DNA of 64,000 nt, taken from BOG-908 sp963848205 (GTDB lineage Bacteria; Pseudomonadota; Alphaproteobacteria; Acetobacterales; Acetobacteraceae). The notes below the pieces were generated by a model. That model searched no databases, was not told the origin of the DNA, and saw only the letters and a program-made list of their open reading frames with translations. Made by a program: the position numbers and the translations under genes. The stretch covers positions 124,001 through 188,000 of the forward strand of contig CAWKCV010000005.1 of NCBI GenBank assembly GCA_963848205.1, read 5' to 3'. Shown piece by piece: positions 18,810-27,463 of this stretch; position 1 is the first letter of the stretch, and the number at the start of each line of letters is the position of its first letter.

Positions 18810-18930
18810 GGAAGCTCGTCTTTTCCGAAGACAAGAAGCAAAAAACTCTTCCCCGCTGTCGCGATGCCCGTCGTGCGCATCGCGACAGCGGAACAGAAGT
18901 TTTTGGTTCTTTTCTTAAAAAAGAACCGCT
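18810..18930. repeat. Hairpin repeat, head-to-head pair (gspF/slipin convergent ends)
   Basis: Left unit 18810-18850 (GTCTTTTCCGAAGACAAGAAGC) and right unit 18896-18930 (stem GGTTCTTTT / AAAAGAACC). The centre holds a perfect 15-bp inverted repeat: CCGCTGTCGCGATGC at 18853-18867 and GCATCGCGACAGCGG at 18877-18891. It lies between two convergent genes and could act as a bidirectional terminator. Confidence 0.85.
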
Positions 18931-19745
18931 TATTTCTCTTGCGCACGCGCCCTGCTCGCCTCCGTCAGCGCGGTGTTGATCGCTGCCGCAGCCCCCGCTC
19001 CATCCAGCGGCATCGCCACAATAATCACCGAGTTATTCTCAACCCCGATCTCCGCCATCGTCTGCAACCTGCGCAATTCCATCGCCCCTGGCGTTGCCGC
19101 CATCCGGTTCGCCGCCTCCGATAGCTGCGTCGACGCCTGAAACTCGCCCTCCGCCTTGATGATACGCGCACGCTTCTCGCGGATCGCCTCCGCCTCACGC
19201 GCAATCGCCCGCTGCATCGCTTCGGGAATATCCAGATCCTTCAGCTCCACCAGGCTGACTTCCACGCCCCATGTCGCCACCGTCGTCGTCAACAGCCGCT
19301 TGAGCGTCGCGTTCGCACTCGCACGATCCTTCAGCAGACTATCCAGCTCATTCTGCCCGATCGTGTCGCGCAACGTCGTCTCCGCCGCCTGCCGCACCGC
19401 ATCGTTCCAATCGCGCACCGAGATGATCGTTCGGATCGGATCGAACGCTCGATACCAGACGACCGCGTTCAGCCTGACCGCAACGCCGTCGCTGGTGATC
19501 GTCTCCTGCGTATCGAGCTGACGCGTAATCGTGCGCGTATCGACGACCGCGGCGCGCTCGGCAACGGGGATGAGAAAATACAGGCCTGGTCCACGCATGC
19601 CGATCTGCCGCCCGAACCTGAAGACGACCGCCCGCTCGTATTCCTGTGCTACTCGAACCGACGCCAAGAGCAGGATGATGACGAGGACGACGACGATCGT
19701 GAGAACGGGATTATCGAGGAACACGGTCATCAGCTGGACTTTCAT
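18930..19745 (-). CDS. Slipin / SPFH (stomatin-prohibitin) family membrane protein
   Basis: A membrane-anchored scaffold of the SPFH superfamily, linked in other bacteria to membrane microdomains and protein quality control. An N-terminal hydrophobic segment (NPVLTIVVVLVIILLLASV) is followed by the SPFH domain: YERAVVFRFGRQIGMRGPG, DTRTITRQLDTQETITSDGV and TLRDTIGQNELDSLL. An Ala/Glu-rich helical region follows (AMQRAIAREAEAIREKRA). I took the ATG at 19745 (MKVQLMTVF), because upstream codons are translated hairpin repeat. No NfeD-type partner gene is adjacent. Confidence 0.88.
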   Translation of the reverse strand: MKVQLMTVFLDNPVLTIVVVLVIILLLASVRVAQEYERAVVFRFGRQIGMRGPGLYFLIPVAERAAVVDTRTITRQLDTQETITSDGVAVRLNAVVWYRAFDPIRTIISVRDWNDAVRQAAETTLRDTIGQNELDSLLKDRASANATLKRLLTTTVATWGVEVSLVELKDLDIPEAMQRAIAREAEAIREKRARIIKAEGEFQASTQLSEAANRMAATPGAMELRRLQTMAEIGVENNSVIIVAMPLDGAGAAAAINTALTEASRARAQEK

Positions 19746-19747
19746 AA

Positions 19748-19880
19748 GCAAGGTAGAGTCTTCTTTTCTGAAGAAAAGAAGCAAAAGACTTTTATCGATG
19801 CTGTCGCAGACTCCGTGAGAAGCGTGCGCCAACTTGCAAAAGTTTCTTGGTCCCTTTTTCAAAAAGGACTGCTTGCCTTG
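19748..19880. repeat. Hairpin repeat, head-to-head pair (zapE-slipin)
   Basis: Left unit near 19752-19795 (stem GTCTTCTTTTC / GAAAAGAAGC) and right unit near 19841-19880 (stem GGTCCCTTTTT / AAAAAGGACT). The spacer begins with GATGCTGTCGCAG, matching the GCTGTCGCG motif seen in other spacers. On the minus strand it lies between zapE and the slipin gene, just before the slipin start. Confidence 0.8.
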
Positions 19881-19883
19881 CCT

Positions 19884-21038
19884 TCACGTCAGATGCGCCA
19901 AAGCCAAATACGCCTGGCTCTGCATCTCCTCCAGCCGCGACGCCGTCCGCTCGAACGCATCCGCACCCTCGCCATGCCGATACAACTGATCCGGCATCGC
20001 ATCCGCCGAGGCCACCAATTTCACCCGGTGATCATACAATGCATCCACCAGCACGATGAACCGCCGCGCCTCGTCGAAATTCTCCGGCGACAGACGCGGC
20101 ACCTCGTCGAGCACAAGCGCATGGAAATGCGTCGCCAGCGCGAGATAATCGCCAGCCCCGAGCGCCGTGCCGCACAGCGTCGAAAAGTCGAACCGCGCGA
20201 CACCAGCGGCCGCCAGCGGCACCGGCAGCGTTCGCCCCATCACCAGCAGCCGGTCTGGCCGCGCCGCGGCGCCCCCCGTCAACTGCCGGAACGCTTCGTC
20301 GAGTGCGGCTTCGGCCCGCGCGCCGGTCGGCACGTGCCACACGCTCATCCCCCGCAGCCGCGCGCGCCGGAAATCCCGCTCGCCCTGCAGCACCAGCAGG
20401 TCGAGCCGCTCCTGCAACAACATGATGAACGGCAGGAACGCGTCGCGCCCCGGCTTGCCGCGGAACAGATCGGCGGGCGCGGTGTTCGACGTTGCAACCA
20501 CGACCACGCCACGGTCGAACAGTGCGGTGAACAGCCGGCCGAGGATCATCGCGTCGGCGATGTCGTTCACCTGGAACTCGTCGAAACACAGCAACGCCGC
20601 CTCGGCCGCAATCCGGTCGGCCAATGGCGGGATTGGGTCGTGGCCGTCAGGGTTGGCCTGCTTCCACGCGTGGATGCGCGCATGCGCCTCCTGCATGAAG
20701 CGGTGAAAGTGGATGCGCCGACGCCGCGCCACCTGCGCCTGGTCGTAGAACAGGTCCATCAGCATGGACTTTCCGCGCCCGACATCGCCCACGAGGTAGA
20801 GCCCGTTCGGCCGGTCGTCCGGCGCGCCTTCGGCCGATCGACGGCGCAGCAATCGGCTTAGGAATCCCGTTTGCGTGGCCATCGGCGGCGGGTCGTAGCC
20901 GCGCAGCTTGACCCATAAATCCTGCAGCCGCTCGGCCGCCAAGCGCTGGCCGGCATCCGCGGTCAATGCACCCTGCTCGACGAGCGCGCGCCAGGCGGGC
21001 AGGGGGCCTGCCGCATGTGAGGAATGCGTAACGTTCAT
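19884..21038 (-). CDS. zapE: AFG1-type ATPase, cell division protein ZapE
   Basis: A 384-residue P-loop ATPase of the AFG1/ZapE family; E. coli ZapE acts on FtsZ rings in late division. Walker A is GLYLVGDVGRGKSMLMDLFY and Walker B is ALLCFDEFQVNDIADAMIL. Sensor and arginine-finger regions follow (VVVATSNTAPADLF and the C-terminal RFIVLVDALYDHRVKLVAS). The ATG at 21038 begins MNVTHSSHAAGPL. It is monocistronic or leads into the slipin gene. Confidence 0.92.
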   Translation of the reverse strand: MNVTHSSHAAGPLPAWRALVEQGALTADAGQRLAAERLQDLWVKLRGYDPPPMATQTGFLSRLLRRRSAEGAPDDRPNGLYLVGDVGRGKSMLMDLFYDQAQVARRRRIHFHRFMQEAHARIHAWKQANPDGHDPIPPLADRIAAEAALLCFDEFQVNDIADAMILGRLFTALFDRGVVVVATSNTAPADLFRGKPGRDAFLPFIMLLQERLDLLVLQGERDFRRARLRGMSVWHVPTGARAEAALDEAFRQLTGGAAARPDRLLVMGRTLPVPLAAAGVARFDFSTLCGTALGAGDYLALATHFHALVLDEVPRLSPENFDEARRFIVLVDALYDHRVKLVASADAMPDQLYRHGEGADAFERTASRLEEMQSQAYLALAHLT

Positions 21039-21195
21039 GTCAGCCCTGACCAGCCATATAAATCAGCACCTAGCGGCGGGTGGAGCGGCTGCCGACAAAC
21101 GGTATGCGTTCAATCAACCGCGAGGTGTTCACCTAAAGTAAGTGATCGTGCGTTACACTCCTCGGAAGCATTGACCGTGCTTTGAGGATCACACC

Positions 21196-21441
21196 ATGCG
21201 TACGCTTTTGCCGATCGCGCTTGCAGCCCTTATGGCACCGAACATGGTCTCGGCAGCCGGTCCGGCTACCCATGCACGCAAGGCCGTGGCATCACCGCCG
21301 GTCAGCACCGCTTGCCTCAACCATAGCCGGCTGTTCTTCCACGCCGCCTATCTGCCGACCGCGCCGGACAACGCGGCCCAATGCGGGCACCTTCTGTCCA
21401 CGGACACGTTGCTCAAGGTTCATCACTGGTCTGCCACCTGA
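21196..21441 (+). CDS. Small exported hypothetical protein
   Basis: An 81-residue protein with a probable Sec signal peptide (MRTLLPIALAALMAPNMVSA, cleavage likely after ASA-type VSA). The mature part has two cysteines (STACLNHSRLFF and AAQCGHLLS) that could form a disulfide. GAGGA precedes the ATG at proper spacing. I do not recognise the family. It is on the same strand as the following oxygenase gene, 48 bp upstream of it. Confidence 0.6.
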   Translation: MRTLLPIALAALMAPNMVSAAGPATHARKAVASPPVSTACLNHSRLFFHAAYLPTAPDNAAQCGHLLSTDTLLKVHHWSAT

Positions 21442-21489
21442 GGCCACGCCGCCTTGCCGACACCGTCGGCAATGTGCATCTGGGATTGC

Positions 21490-22146
21490 ATGGGCAACTC
21501 CTCCGCGCTTGTCGATAGCGACGTCTCCATTCTCGACTATCAGGCGTTTTCAGCAACTCCGTTGGCCGAACACCCATTCCGCCATACCGTCACGCCCGAC
21601 TTCGTGCCGCCTGCCCGGCTCGCCGAAATCCACGCCGAACTGCCACGGCTGGAACGTGGCGGGTCGTTCCCGCCCGAAGCGCTTCGCCTGGGCCCGGCAG
21701 CACGCGCCCTGGTGGAGGAGTTGGAAGGCCCGGCCCTGCGCCAGGCGATCGCCGAAAAATTCTCCCTCGATCTGTCGGACGCGCCCTGCATGCTGACCAT
21801 GCGGCTGGCGACCCGGCAGAAAGACGGCCAGATCCATACGGATTCCGATGCCAAGCGTGTGACCGTCCTGCTGTATCTGAATCCCCCCAGTCCCGCCTTC
21901 GATCAGCAGGAAGGTTGTCTGCGCCTGTTGCGCGGCCCCTCCGATCTCGAGGATTTCGCCGTCGAAGTCCCTCCCACCCGCGGCACGCTGCTGGTGTTCC
22001 CCAATGGCGCGAACACCTGGCACGGCCACAAGCCGTTCGTCGGCCAGCGCCACTCCATCCAGCTCAACTACATGACGAACGATGGAGCCGCCCGCTCCGA
22101 GCTCCGCCGCCATCGCCTGAGCGCCATCGTCAAGCGCTTTGCCTAG
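21490..22146 (+). CDS. 2-oxoglutarate/Fe(II)-dependent oxygenase
   Basis: A 218-residue protein with the double-stranded beta-helix signature of 2OG-Fe(II) dioxygenases. The first metal ligands are in QIHTDSDAKRVTVLLYLN (H-x-D) and the distal His in TWHGHKPFVGQRHS, with the arginine of GQRHSIQLNYM likely binding 2-oxoglutarate. The block GTLLVFPNGANTWHGHKPF is typical. The start is taken at ATG 21490 after GGGA; ATG 21472 and TTG 21454 are upstream options. The substrate is unknown; prolyl hydroxylase-like enzymes share this arrangement. Confidence 0.82.
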   Translation: MGNSSALVDSDVSILDYQAFSATPLAEHPFRHTVTPDFVPPARLAEIHAELPRLERGGSFPPEALRLGPAARALVEELEGPALRQAIAEKFSLDLSDAPCMLTMRLATRQKDGQIHTDSDAKRVTVLLYLNPPSPAFDQQEGCLRLLRGPSDLEDFAVEVPPTRGTLLVFPNGANTWHGHKPFVGQRHSIQLNYMTNDGAARSELRRHRLSAIVKRFA

Positions 22147-22160
22147 AGCACAGCCAACGA

Positions 22161-22206
22161 GCAAAAGTTTTTTGGTTCTTTTTTCAATAAAGAACCGCTT
22201 GCCTTC
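22161..22206. repeat. Hairpin repeat, single copy (oxygenase-acylase)
   Basis: Unit reading GCAAAAGTTTTTTGGTTC with stem GGTTCTTTTTT / AATAAAGAACC and GCTTGCC tail. This copy has the GGTTC/GAACC stem, so both arms have changed together relative to the GGTCC/GGACC type. Confidence 0.85.
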
Positions 22207-22260
22207 CCCCAAACCCGGTGCTGCATTCCCCTCAACCAAAAATGTTGAGGAAATAGCTTC

Positions 22261-24598
22261 ATGATCGCCAGCAAGGCCGCGCGCCTAACCTTGGCCGCAA
22301 CTACCGCGTTGGTGCTGGCCACCGCCGCCCGGGCACAAACCTCCAGCAGTCCCGTCATCCGCTGGGACACCTATGGCGTACCGCACATTTACGGGCCGGA
22401 CGTGATGACGGTGGAGCGCGGCCTGGGATACGCGCAGATGGAAGCGCACGCCGAGACCATCCTGAACAACGTCGCTCTGTCGCGTGGCCGCATGGCCGAG
22501 TATTTCGGCCCCGGTGCAAACAATGCCAACGTGGTCAGCGACACCAACGTGCGCACCTATGGCATCCCCGCACGCGCTGCACAGTGGATCGCCCAAGGCG
22601 GCTCCGAGCAGAGCCAGTTGCTGGCCGCCTTCTGCGCCGGCGCCAACGAGTATGCGCAACAGCATGCCAACACGATCAGCGCCGTGCTCAAGCCGATCCT
22701 CCCGCTGGTGCCAACCGACGTCACCGCCAATGAGCAGCTGACGGTCTGGTTCACCTTCATCCCCGCCCAGGACAACATCTTCAGCGGCATCCCGAGCTCG
22801 CCCGCCGGCCTGCTGGTCAATGCCTGGCAGACCGGTGGCCTGGCCGCGGCCAACGCCGCCGCCCGCAACATGGACCCGACGGGCTCCAACGGCTGGGCTA
22901 TCGGGCCGAAGCTGTCGGCCAGCGGCAACGCCATCCTGATGGGCAATCCGCATCTTCCTTGGGGCAACAACCAGCCGGCCGGCGGCCTCGGCGTTTATCA
23001 GTGGCTCGAGGTGAACCTTGTGGTCGGCAACCCGAGCGCGCCGACGCTGAATGCCGATGGCGTCACCTTCGCCGGTGGCCCGTTCATCGGCATCGGCTTT
23101 AACGACCATCTCGGCTGGACGCACACCAACAACACCATCCAGGCGTCCAACCTGTATCAGCTCTCGCTCGATTCCACCGGCACCCACTACACCTTCGGCG
23201 GCTCCAGCCTGCCGCTCTCTGTGCGGTCCGACAGCGTGAAGATCCTGCAGCCCGACGGCAGCTACACCACCCAGCCGATCACCATACGCTCCAGCGTGCA
23301 TGGTCCGGTTATCGCCACCAGCACGGACGGCAAAACGGCGCTTGCGCTTCGCGTCGCCGGCCTCGACCAGCCCTCGCTTGTCACCCAGGTACTGGCACAT
23401 GATCCAGGCCACCAACATGGCCCAGTTCGTAGCCGCCGATTCGATGCTGCAGATGCCGTTTTTCAACATCATCTATGCCGACGACGGCGGCACGACCGGC
23501 AAGCCCAACATCATGTACAAGTTCGGCGGCCGCCAGCCGGTCCGCCACGGCGGCAATTTCGCCAGCTACTCCGGCATTCTCGACGGCACCGACCCGAGCC
23601 TGCTGTGGACCAGCACGTTCACCTGGTCGCAGCTTCCCGGCACGGTGAACCCCACCGGCGGCTTCGTCGCCAACAGCAACAATCCACCCTGGACCAGCGC
23701 CTTCCCGATCTATCAGGCGGGCCTCGACCCGGCTGCCTACCCGGCCTATGTCGCGCCGCAATTCATGGATCTGCGGCCGCAGCACGGCACCAAGTTCCTG
23801 CTCTCCCAGCCGAAATTCACGGTTTCGCAAATTCTCGCCGGCAAGATGTCCACGCATATGGAGCTTGCCACGCGCGTGCTGCCCGACCTGCTGACGGCCG
23901 CCACCGCCTCGGGTGACGCCACGGCAGCTGCGGCGGTGAAGATACTGTCCGCATGGGACGGCACCGGCGATGCACCCAGCGTCGGCGGTGCGTTGTTCGA
24001 GGAATGGTGGGACCTGGTCGTGGCCGATGTCGCGGCCGGCAAGCTGCCGGCCGACACGACTGACAATTTCTACAGCCCCCACCCGACCTTCAAGCAGCCC
24101 TGGAACCCGGCCCAGCCGCTGACCACACCGATGGGCTTGGCCAATCCGGCGCAGCTCGTCCCTTATCTCGTGACAGCCTATAACACGCTGCAGACCGAGT
24201 TCCCGACCCAGGGCGGGGCCTCCGTGCCATGGGGCAGCGCGCATAAATCGCTGCTCGTCTATCGTGACGGCGAGCAGCAGGGCTTGGTAGGCGCTGCCGC
24301 CAACGATCCGCAAAGCGGCGCCGACGACCCGTTCGGCCCGATCCGCGTGACCAACCCCGTCTATATTGCGGCATTGCACGAATACATTACCACCGGCGGC
24401 GATGGCTGGGTCCAGTTGATCGAGTTCACCCCACACGGCCCGAATGCGCAGGTCCTTCTCGATTACGGCAACTCGTCGCGCCCGAACTCACCGCACGTGA
24501 CCGACCAGTTGCCATTCTTCGACGCCAAGACACTCCGGCCGGCGCTGCGCACATTGCAGGCTGTCGAGGCAGCCACGAAGAACGTGGAGACCTACTAG
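22261..24598 (+). pseudogene. Penicillin/AHL acylase family protein, single-base frameshift
   Basis: Exported Ntn-hydrolase precursor related to penicillin G and acyl-homoserine-lactone acylases. A signal peptide (LTLAATTALVLATAARA) leads into the alpha chain; the autoprocessing serine lies in the block TGSNGWAIGPKLSASGNAIL. The frame opens at ATG 22261 but shifts at 23388-23389: the text CCCAGGTACTGGCACATG should read CCCAGTACTGGCACATG to join SLVTQ to YWHMIQATNMAQFVAADSM. The second frame runs to 24598 without interruption. With one G removed the protein would be 778 residues, a normal family length. It is either a recent mutation or a sequencing error. Confidence 0.85.
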
Positions 24599-24612
24599 CC
24601 GTTCTCAAAAAT

Positions 24613-24637
24613 TAATTAGAGACGAAATCTCTAATTA
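24613..24637. promoter_or_regulatory. Perfect 10-bp inverted repeat upstream of PEP-CTERM gene
   Basis: TAATTAGAGA, loop CGAAA, TCTCTAATTA. It sits in an A/T-rich gap 14 bp after the acylase stop codon. There is no following T-run, so an operator or mRNA-stabilising hairpin is more likely than an intrinsic terminator. Confidence 0.5.
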
Positions 24638-24642
24638 TAGAC

Positions 24643-24671
24643 TTGATTCGTTATCGGTATGGCGGTATGGA
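24643..24671 (+). promoter_or_regulatory. Possible sigma70 promoter for PEP-CTERM gene
   Basis: TTGATT and TATGGA are separated by 17 bp, directly after the inverted repeat. The predicted start of transcription, near 24678, is about 25 bp before the TTG start codon. The -10 match is only moderate. Confidence 0.3.
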
Positions 24672-24702
24672 ACCTTCAACTCTTAGGTGAAGGATCCTGC
24701 CG

Positions 24703-25539
24703 TTGTTTTCTTATAGTGGCCTGAACTTGGCCCGCCATCTCCGGCCGGCGCATGTCGTGTGGGCGGGCAGCCTGGCAGCCGTGCTGGCGATGTCTTCGCC
24801 TGCTTTCGCTGATCCCGGCAATCTTGTTCAGAACGGCAATTTTTCGAGCAACTCCGCCTCGTATAATTATAACGGCGTGACGATGGGTTCGAACGCCAAC
24901 AACGCCAATCTGGCTAACTGGCAACTGACCGGCTGCACCAGCTCGGCTTCAACCTGCGGTTTCCAGTTCGTTGCTAACCTGAATAATCTGGCGAGCAACG
25001 GCATCTACAACCAGGTCGATAACCAGAACAACTTCTTCTATGGCGCGCCGGGTGCGGCCCCCGATGGCAACACGACCGCCTTCGTATCCGACGCCAGCTA
25101 CCAGACGGCCGCGCTCTACCAGACCGTCGGCGGCCTGAACGTGGGCGATACCTACACACTGAAGTTCTTTCAGGCAGCCATGCAGCAGACCGGCTTCACC
25201 GGATCTTCGACCGACAATTGGCAGGTCGGCCTTGGCAACGGCAGCAGCCTGAGCGCCTACAACGTCCAGAATGCCGCCTCGATGACCATTCCGTCGCAGG
25301 GCGGGGTCGGCTGGGCGCAGCAGACCCTCACCTTTGTCGCAAACGCCACGAGCGAGACGCTGTTCTTCTTCGCCAGCGCCTCGCAAGGCGCACAGCCGCC
25401 CTTCCTGCTGCTCGACGGCGTGTCGCTGACCGACAATGCCGGCATACCCGCAAGTGTGCCGGAGCCCGCGACAGTCGGGCTGTTGGCGGCTGGGCTGCTT
25501 GGGATAGTTGCGATGCGGCGTCGCGCTGGACAAGCGTAG
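24703..25539 (+). CDS. PEP-CTERM sorting domain-containing exported protein
   Basis: A 278-residue secreted protein. The signal peptide (VVWAGSLAAVLAMSSPAFA) ends in an AFA site. The middle resembles lectin-like or DUF642-type beta domains (GNLVQNGNFSS, DTYTLKFFQAAM, FLLLDGVSLTDN), with a likely disulfide pair in GCTSSASTCGF. The C-terminus is a classic PEP-CTERM signal: VPEPATVGLLAAGLLGIVAM followed by RRRAGQA, recognised by exosortase. The start appears to be TTG at 24703, with AAGGA eight bases upstream; an ATG at 24667 runs into a stop after eight codons. No exosortase gene is in the window. Confidence 0.85.
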   Translation: MFSYSGLNLARHLRPAHVVWAGSLAAVLAMSSPAFADPGNLVQNGNFSSNSASYNYNGVTMGSNANNANLANWQLTGCTSSASTCGFQFVANLNNLASNGIYNQVDNQNNFFYGAPGAAPDGNTTAFVSDASYQTAALYQTVGGLNVGDTYTLKFFQAAMQQTGFTGSSTDNWQVGLGNGSSLSAYNVQNAASMTIPSQGGVGWAQQTLTFVANATSETLFFFASASQGAQPPFLLLDGVSLTDNAGIPASVPEPATVGLLAAGLLGIVAMRRRAGQA

Positions 25540-25542
25540 GAA

Positions 25543-25668
25543 GCAAGCAGTCCTTTTTTGAAAAAAAAGGACCAAAACCTTCATCCCAAGGCCACGTCTG
25601 CCCCCACCGCACGTCGCCAAGGATCAAAAGTTTTTTGGTCCTTTTTTTCAAAAAAGGACTGCTTGCCT
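25543..25668. repeat. Hairpin repeat, head-to-head pair (PEP-CTERM to sterol desaturase)
   Basis: Left unit 25543-25577 (AAGCAGTCCTTTTTTG and its partner arm AAAAAAAAGGACC) and right unit 25623-25668 (GGTCCTTTTTTTC / AAAAAAGGACT). The outer arms are near-perfect inverted copies of each other. The right unit ends two bases before the next ATG. Confidence 0.85.
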
Positions 25669-25670
25669 AA

Positions 25671-26492
25671 ATGCTCCACACCCTAGCCCAGCTAGCCGCC
25701 TTCTTCCTCCTGGCTCTACTGGTCTTCGCCCCGCTGGAACGCATCTTCGCCGCACGCCCCCAAAGCCTCCTCCGCCCCGCCTTCTGGACCGATGTCGGCT
25801 ACTTCGTCCTCAACGGCATCGTCCCCAACCTGCTCCTCATCCTGCCACTCTCTGCCATGGCCTGGGCCGTGCACCGCGCTTTCCCGAGCGCCTACTTCCA
25901 GCACATCGCCGCCCTGCCGATCGGCATACGCCTGCTCGCCGCCCTGATCGCCGGCGATCTCGGCTATTACTGGGCGCATCGCTGGATGCACGAGAACGCA
26001 TTCCTCTGGCGCTTCCATGCCATCCATCACTCGGCCGAGCAGATGGACTGGCTCGTCAACACGCGCTCCCACCCGATCGACGTCGTGTTCGGCCGGCTGT
26101 GCAGCTACTCTCCGCTCTACGCGCTTGGCCTGTTCCAGCCGACCGGCCTGCACGCCGATATCGTGCCCCTCCTGTTCATGCTGATCGGCAAGCTCTGGAG
26201 CTATCTGATCCACGCCAACCTGCGCGGGCGGTGGGGCTGGATGGAAGCAATTGTCGCCACCCCGGCCTTCCATCATTGGCATCACACCAACGACGGCCCG
26301 GCGGTGGTGAACAAGAATTACGCTGCCATGATCCCCGCGCTCGACCGGCTGTTCGGCACGCATCATCTCCCCGCTTCACTACCGGTGCAGTACGGTATCG
26401 ACACGCCATTGCCGCAGGACATTGCGGGGCAGTTGCTCTACCCGGTCCTGCCGTCCGCCTCTCCGGCGTCCTCAGCGGCTCGGGCCGGCTGA
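25671..26492 (+). CDS. Sterol desaturase / fatty acid hydroxylase family protein
   Basis: Integral membrane di-iron enzyme (273 residues) of the fatty acid hydroxylase superfamily. The histidine boxes are HRWMH, FHAIHHSAEQ and HHWHHTNDGP, with a further His in LIHANLRGRWGW. Hydrophobic segments lie near 5-25, 40-65 and 165-185. The substrate (hopanoid, carotenoid or fatty acid) cannot be told from sequence. The 3' end overlaps the convergent xerC gene by 55 bp. The leader is almost entirely hairpin repeat. Confidence 0.88.
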   Translation: MLHTLAQLAAFFLLALLVFAPLERIFAARPQSLLRPAFWTDVGYFVLNGIVPNLLLILPLSAMAWAVHRAFPSAYFQHIAALPIGIRLLAALIAGDLGYYWAHRWMHENAFLWRFHAIHHSAEQMDWLVNTRSHPIDVVFGRLCSYSPLYALGLFQPTGLHADIVPLLFMLIGKLWSYLIHANLRGRWGWMEAIVATPAFHHWHHTNDGPAVVNKNYAAMIPALDRLFGTHHLPASLPVQYGIDTPLPQDIAGQLLYPVLPSASPASSAARAG

Positions 26493-27382
26493 ACGCCGGG
26501 GTGGGTCCGCCGCCAGACGGCGAGGAGCTGGGCCTGGTCCACCTGTGTATAATGCTGGGTCGTGGCCAGGCTGGTATGGCCAAGCAGGTCCTGGATCGCG
26601 CGCAGATCGGCGCCACCGGCCAGCAGATGCGTAGCGAAAGAATGGCGCAACGCATGCGGCGTCGCGAACTCCGGCAGGTTCGCCAGCCTGCGAAAATCGC
26701 GCAACGTGCGTTGCGCAACACCGGCATTCAGCCGGCCGCCACGTAATCCCACGAACAGCGGCGCCGCCGGATCGCCTCCGGCCGGATGGCGTGCGAGCCA
26801 GGCTTGCACAGCATCCGACACCGCTGGCAGCACCGGCAGCAGCCGCTGCTTGCCACCCTTGCCCAGCACACGCAGCGCCTGGCCTGCACGCGGCGCATCG
26901 CGCACGTTCAGCGCCAAAGCCTCGGCAATCCGCAGCCCGCACCCATACAGTAGCGTGAACAACGCCACGTCCCGAGCCTGCGTCATCACCAACTCGCTCA
27001 CGTCGCCCACCTCCTCGGCCACGGCACGCGCAGCAGCTGGCGAAAGCGCATGCGGCACCGGCCGGATCGCCCGCGGCGTGCCGATCAACGACACGGCCAC
27101 GTTGCTCACCCCATGCCGCCGCGCGAGATAGCGGTAGAAACTGCGGACCGCGGAGAGATGGCGCGCGCGCGTCCGGTGACCGCGCCCCTCGGCCGCGCCG
27201 GCCGCCAGCCAGGATCGCAGGTCGCCTTCGGTCAGTGCTGCGAGGTGAGCCACGCCTGGCTCTTCGCCGAGATGGCGGGTGAGGAAGGCCAGGAAGAAAC
27301 GCAGGTCGCGTTCGTAGGCTTGCACGGTCAAAGGGGAGGCACGGCGTTCTAGTCGAAGGTAGGAGAGGAAGGGAGTTAGCAA
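26438..27382 (-). CDS. xerC: Tyrosine recombinase XerC
   Basis: Site-specific recombinase (about 314 residues) that resolves chromosome dimers at dif with XerD. An N-terminal SAM-like DNA-binding domain (SPLTVQAYERDLRFFLAFL) precedes the catalytic domain. Catalytic residues are Arg in LYGCGLRIAEALAL, Lys in LGKGGKQRLLPV, HALRHSFATHLLAGG, the His in LGHTSLATTQ and the Tyr nucleophile in HYTQV. No ATG is suitably placed: translation probably starts at a TTG at 27382 or at a TTG at 27406 inside the hairpin repeat. It follows the DUF484 gene, the pairing also seen in other proteobacteria. Confidence 0.88.
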   Translation of the reverse strand: MLTPFLSYLRLERRASPLTVQAYERDLRFFLAFLTRHLGEEPGVAHLAALTEGDLRSWLAAGAAEGRGHRTRARHLSAVRSFYRYLARRHGVSNVAVSLIGTPRAIRPVPHALSPAAARAVAEEVGDVSELVMTQARDVALFTLLYGCGLRIAEALALNVRDAPRAGQALRVLGKGGKQRLLPVLPAVSDAVQAWLARHPAGGDPAAPLFVGLRGGRLNAGVAQRTLRDFRRLANLPEFATPHALRHSFATHLLAGGADLRAIQDLLGHTSLATTQHYTQVDQAQLLAVWRRTHPGVQPARAAEDAGEADGRTG

Positions 27383-27383
27383 G

Positions 27384-27463
27384 GCAAGCAGTCCTTTTTT
27401 GAACAAAAGGACCAGAAAACTTCTGCTTTCTGGCTTCCTTTCAAAAGAGGACCGCTTCCAGAA
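27384..27463. repeat. Hairpin repeat, compact pair (DUF484-xerC)
   Basis: Left unit GCAAGCAGTCCTTTTTTG / AAAAGGACC, with the right arm at 27430-27463 reading TTCCTTTCAAAAGAGGACC. The right arm overlaps the 3' end of the DUF484 gene and supplies its last codons (EAVLF) and stop. The left arm lies at the xerC start. Confidence 0.75.
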
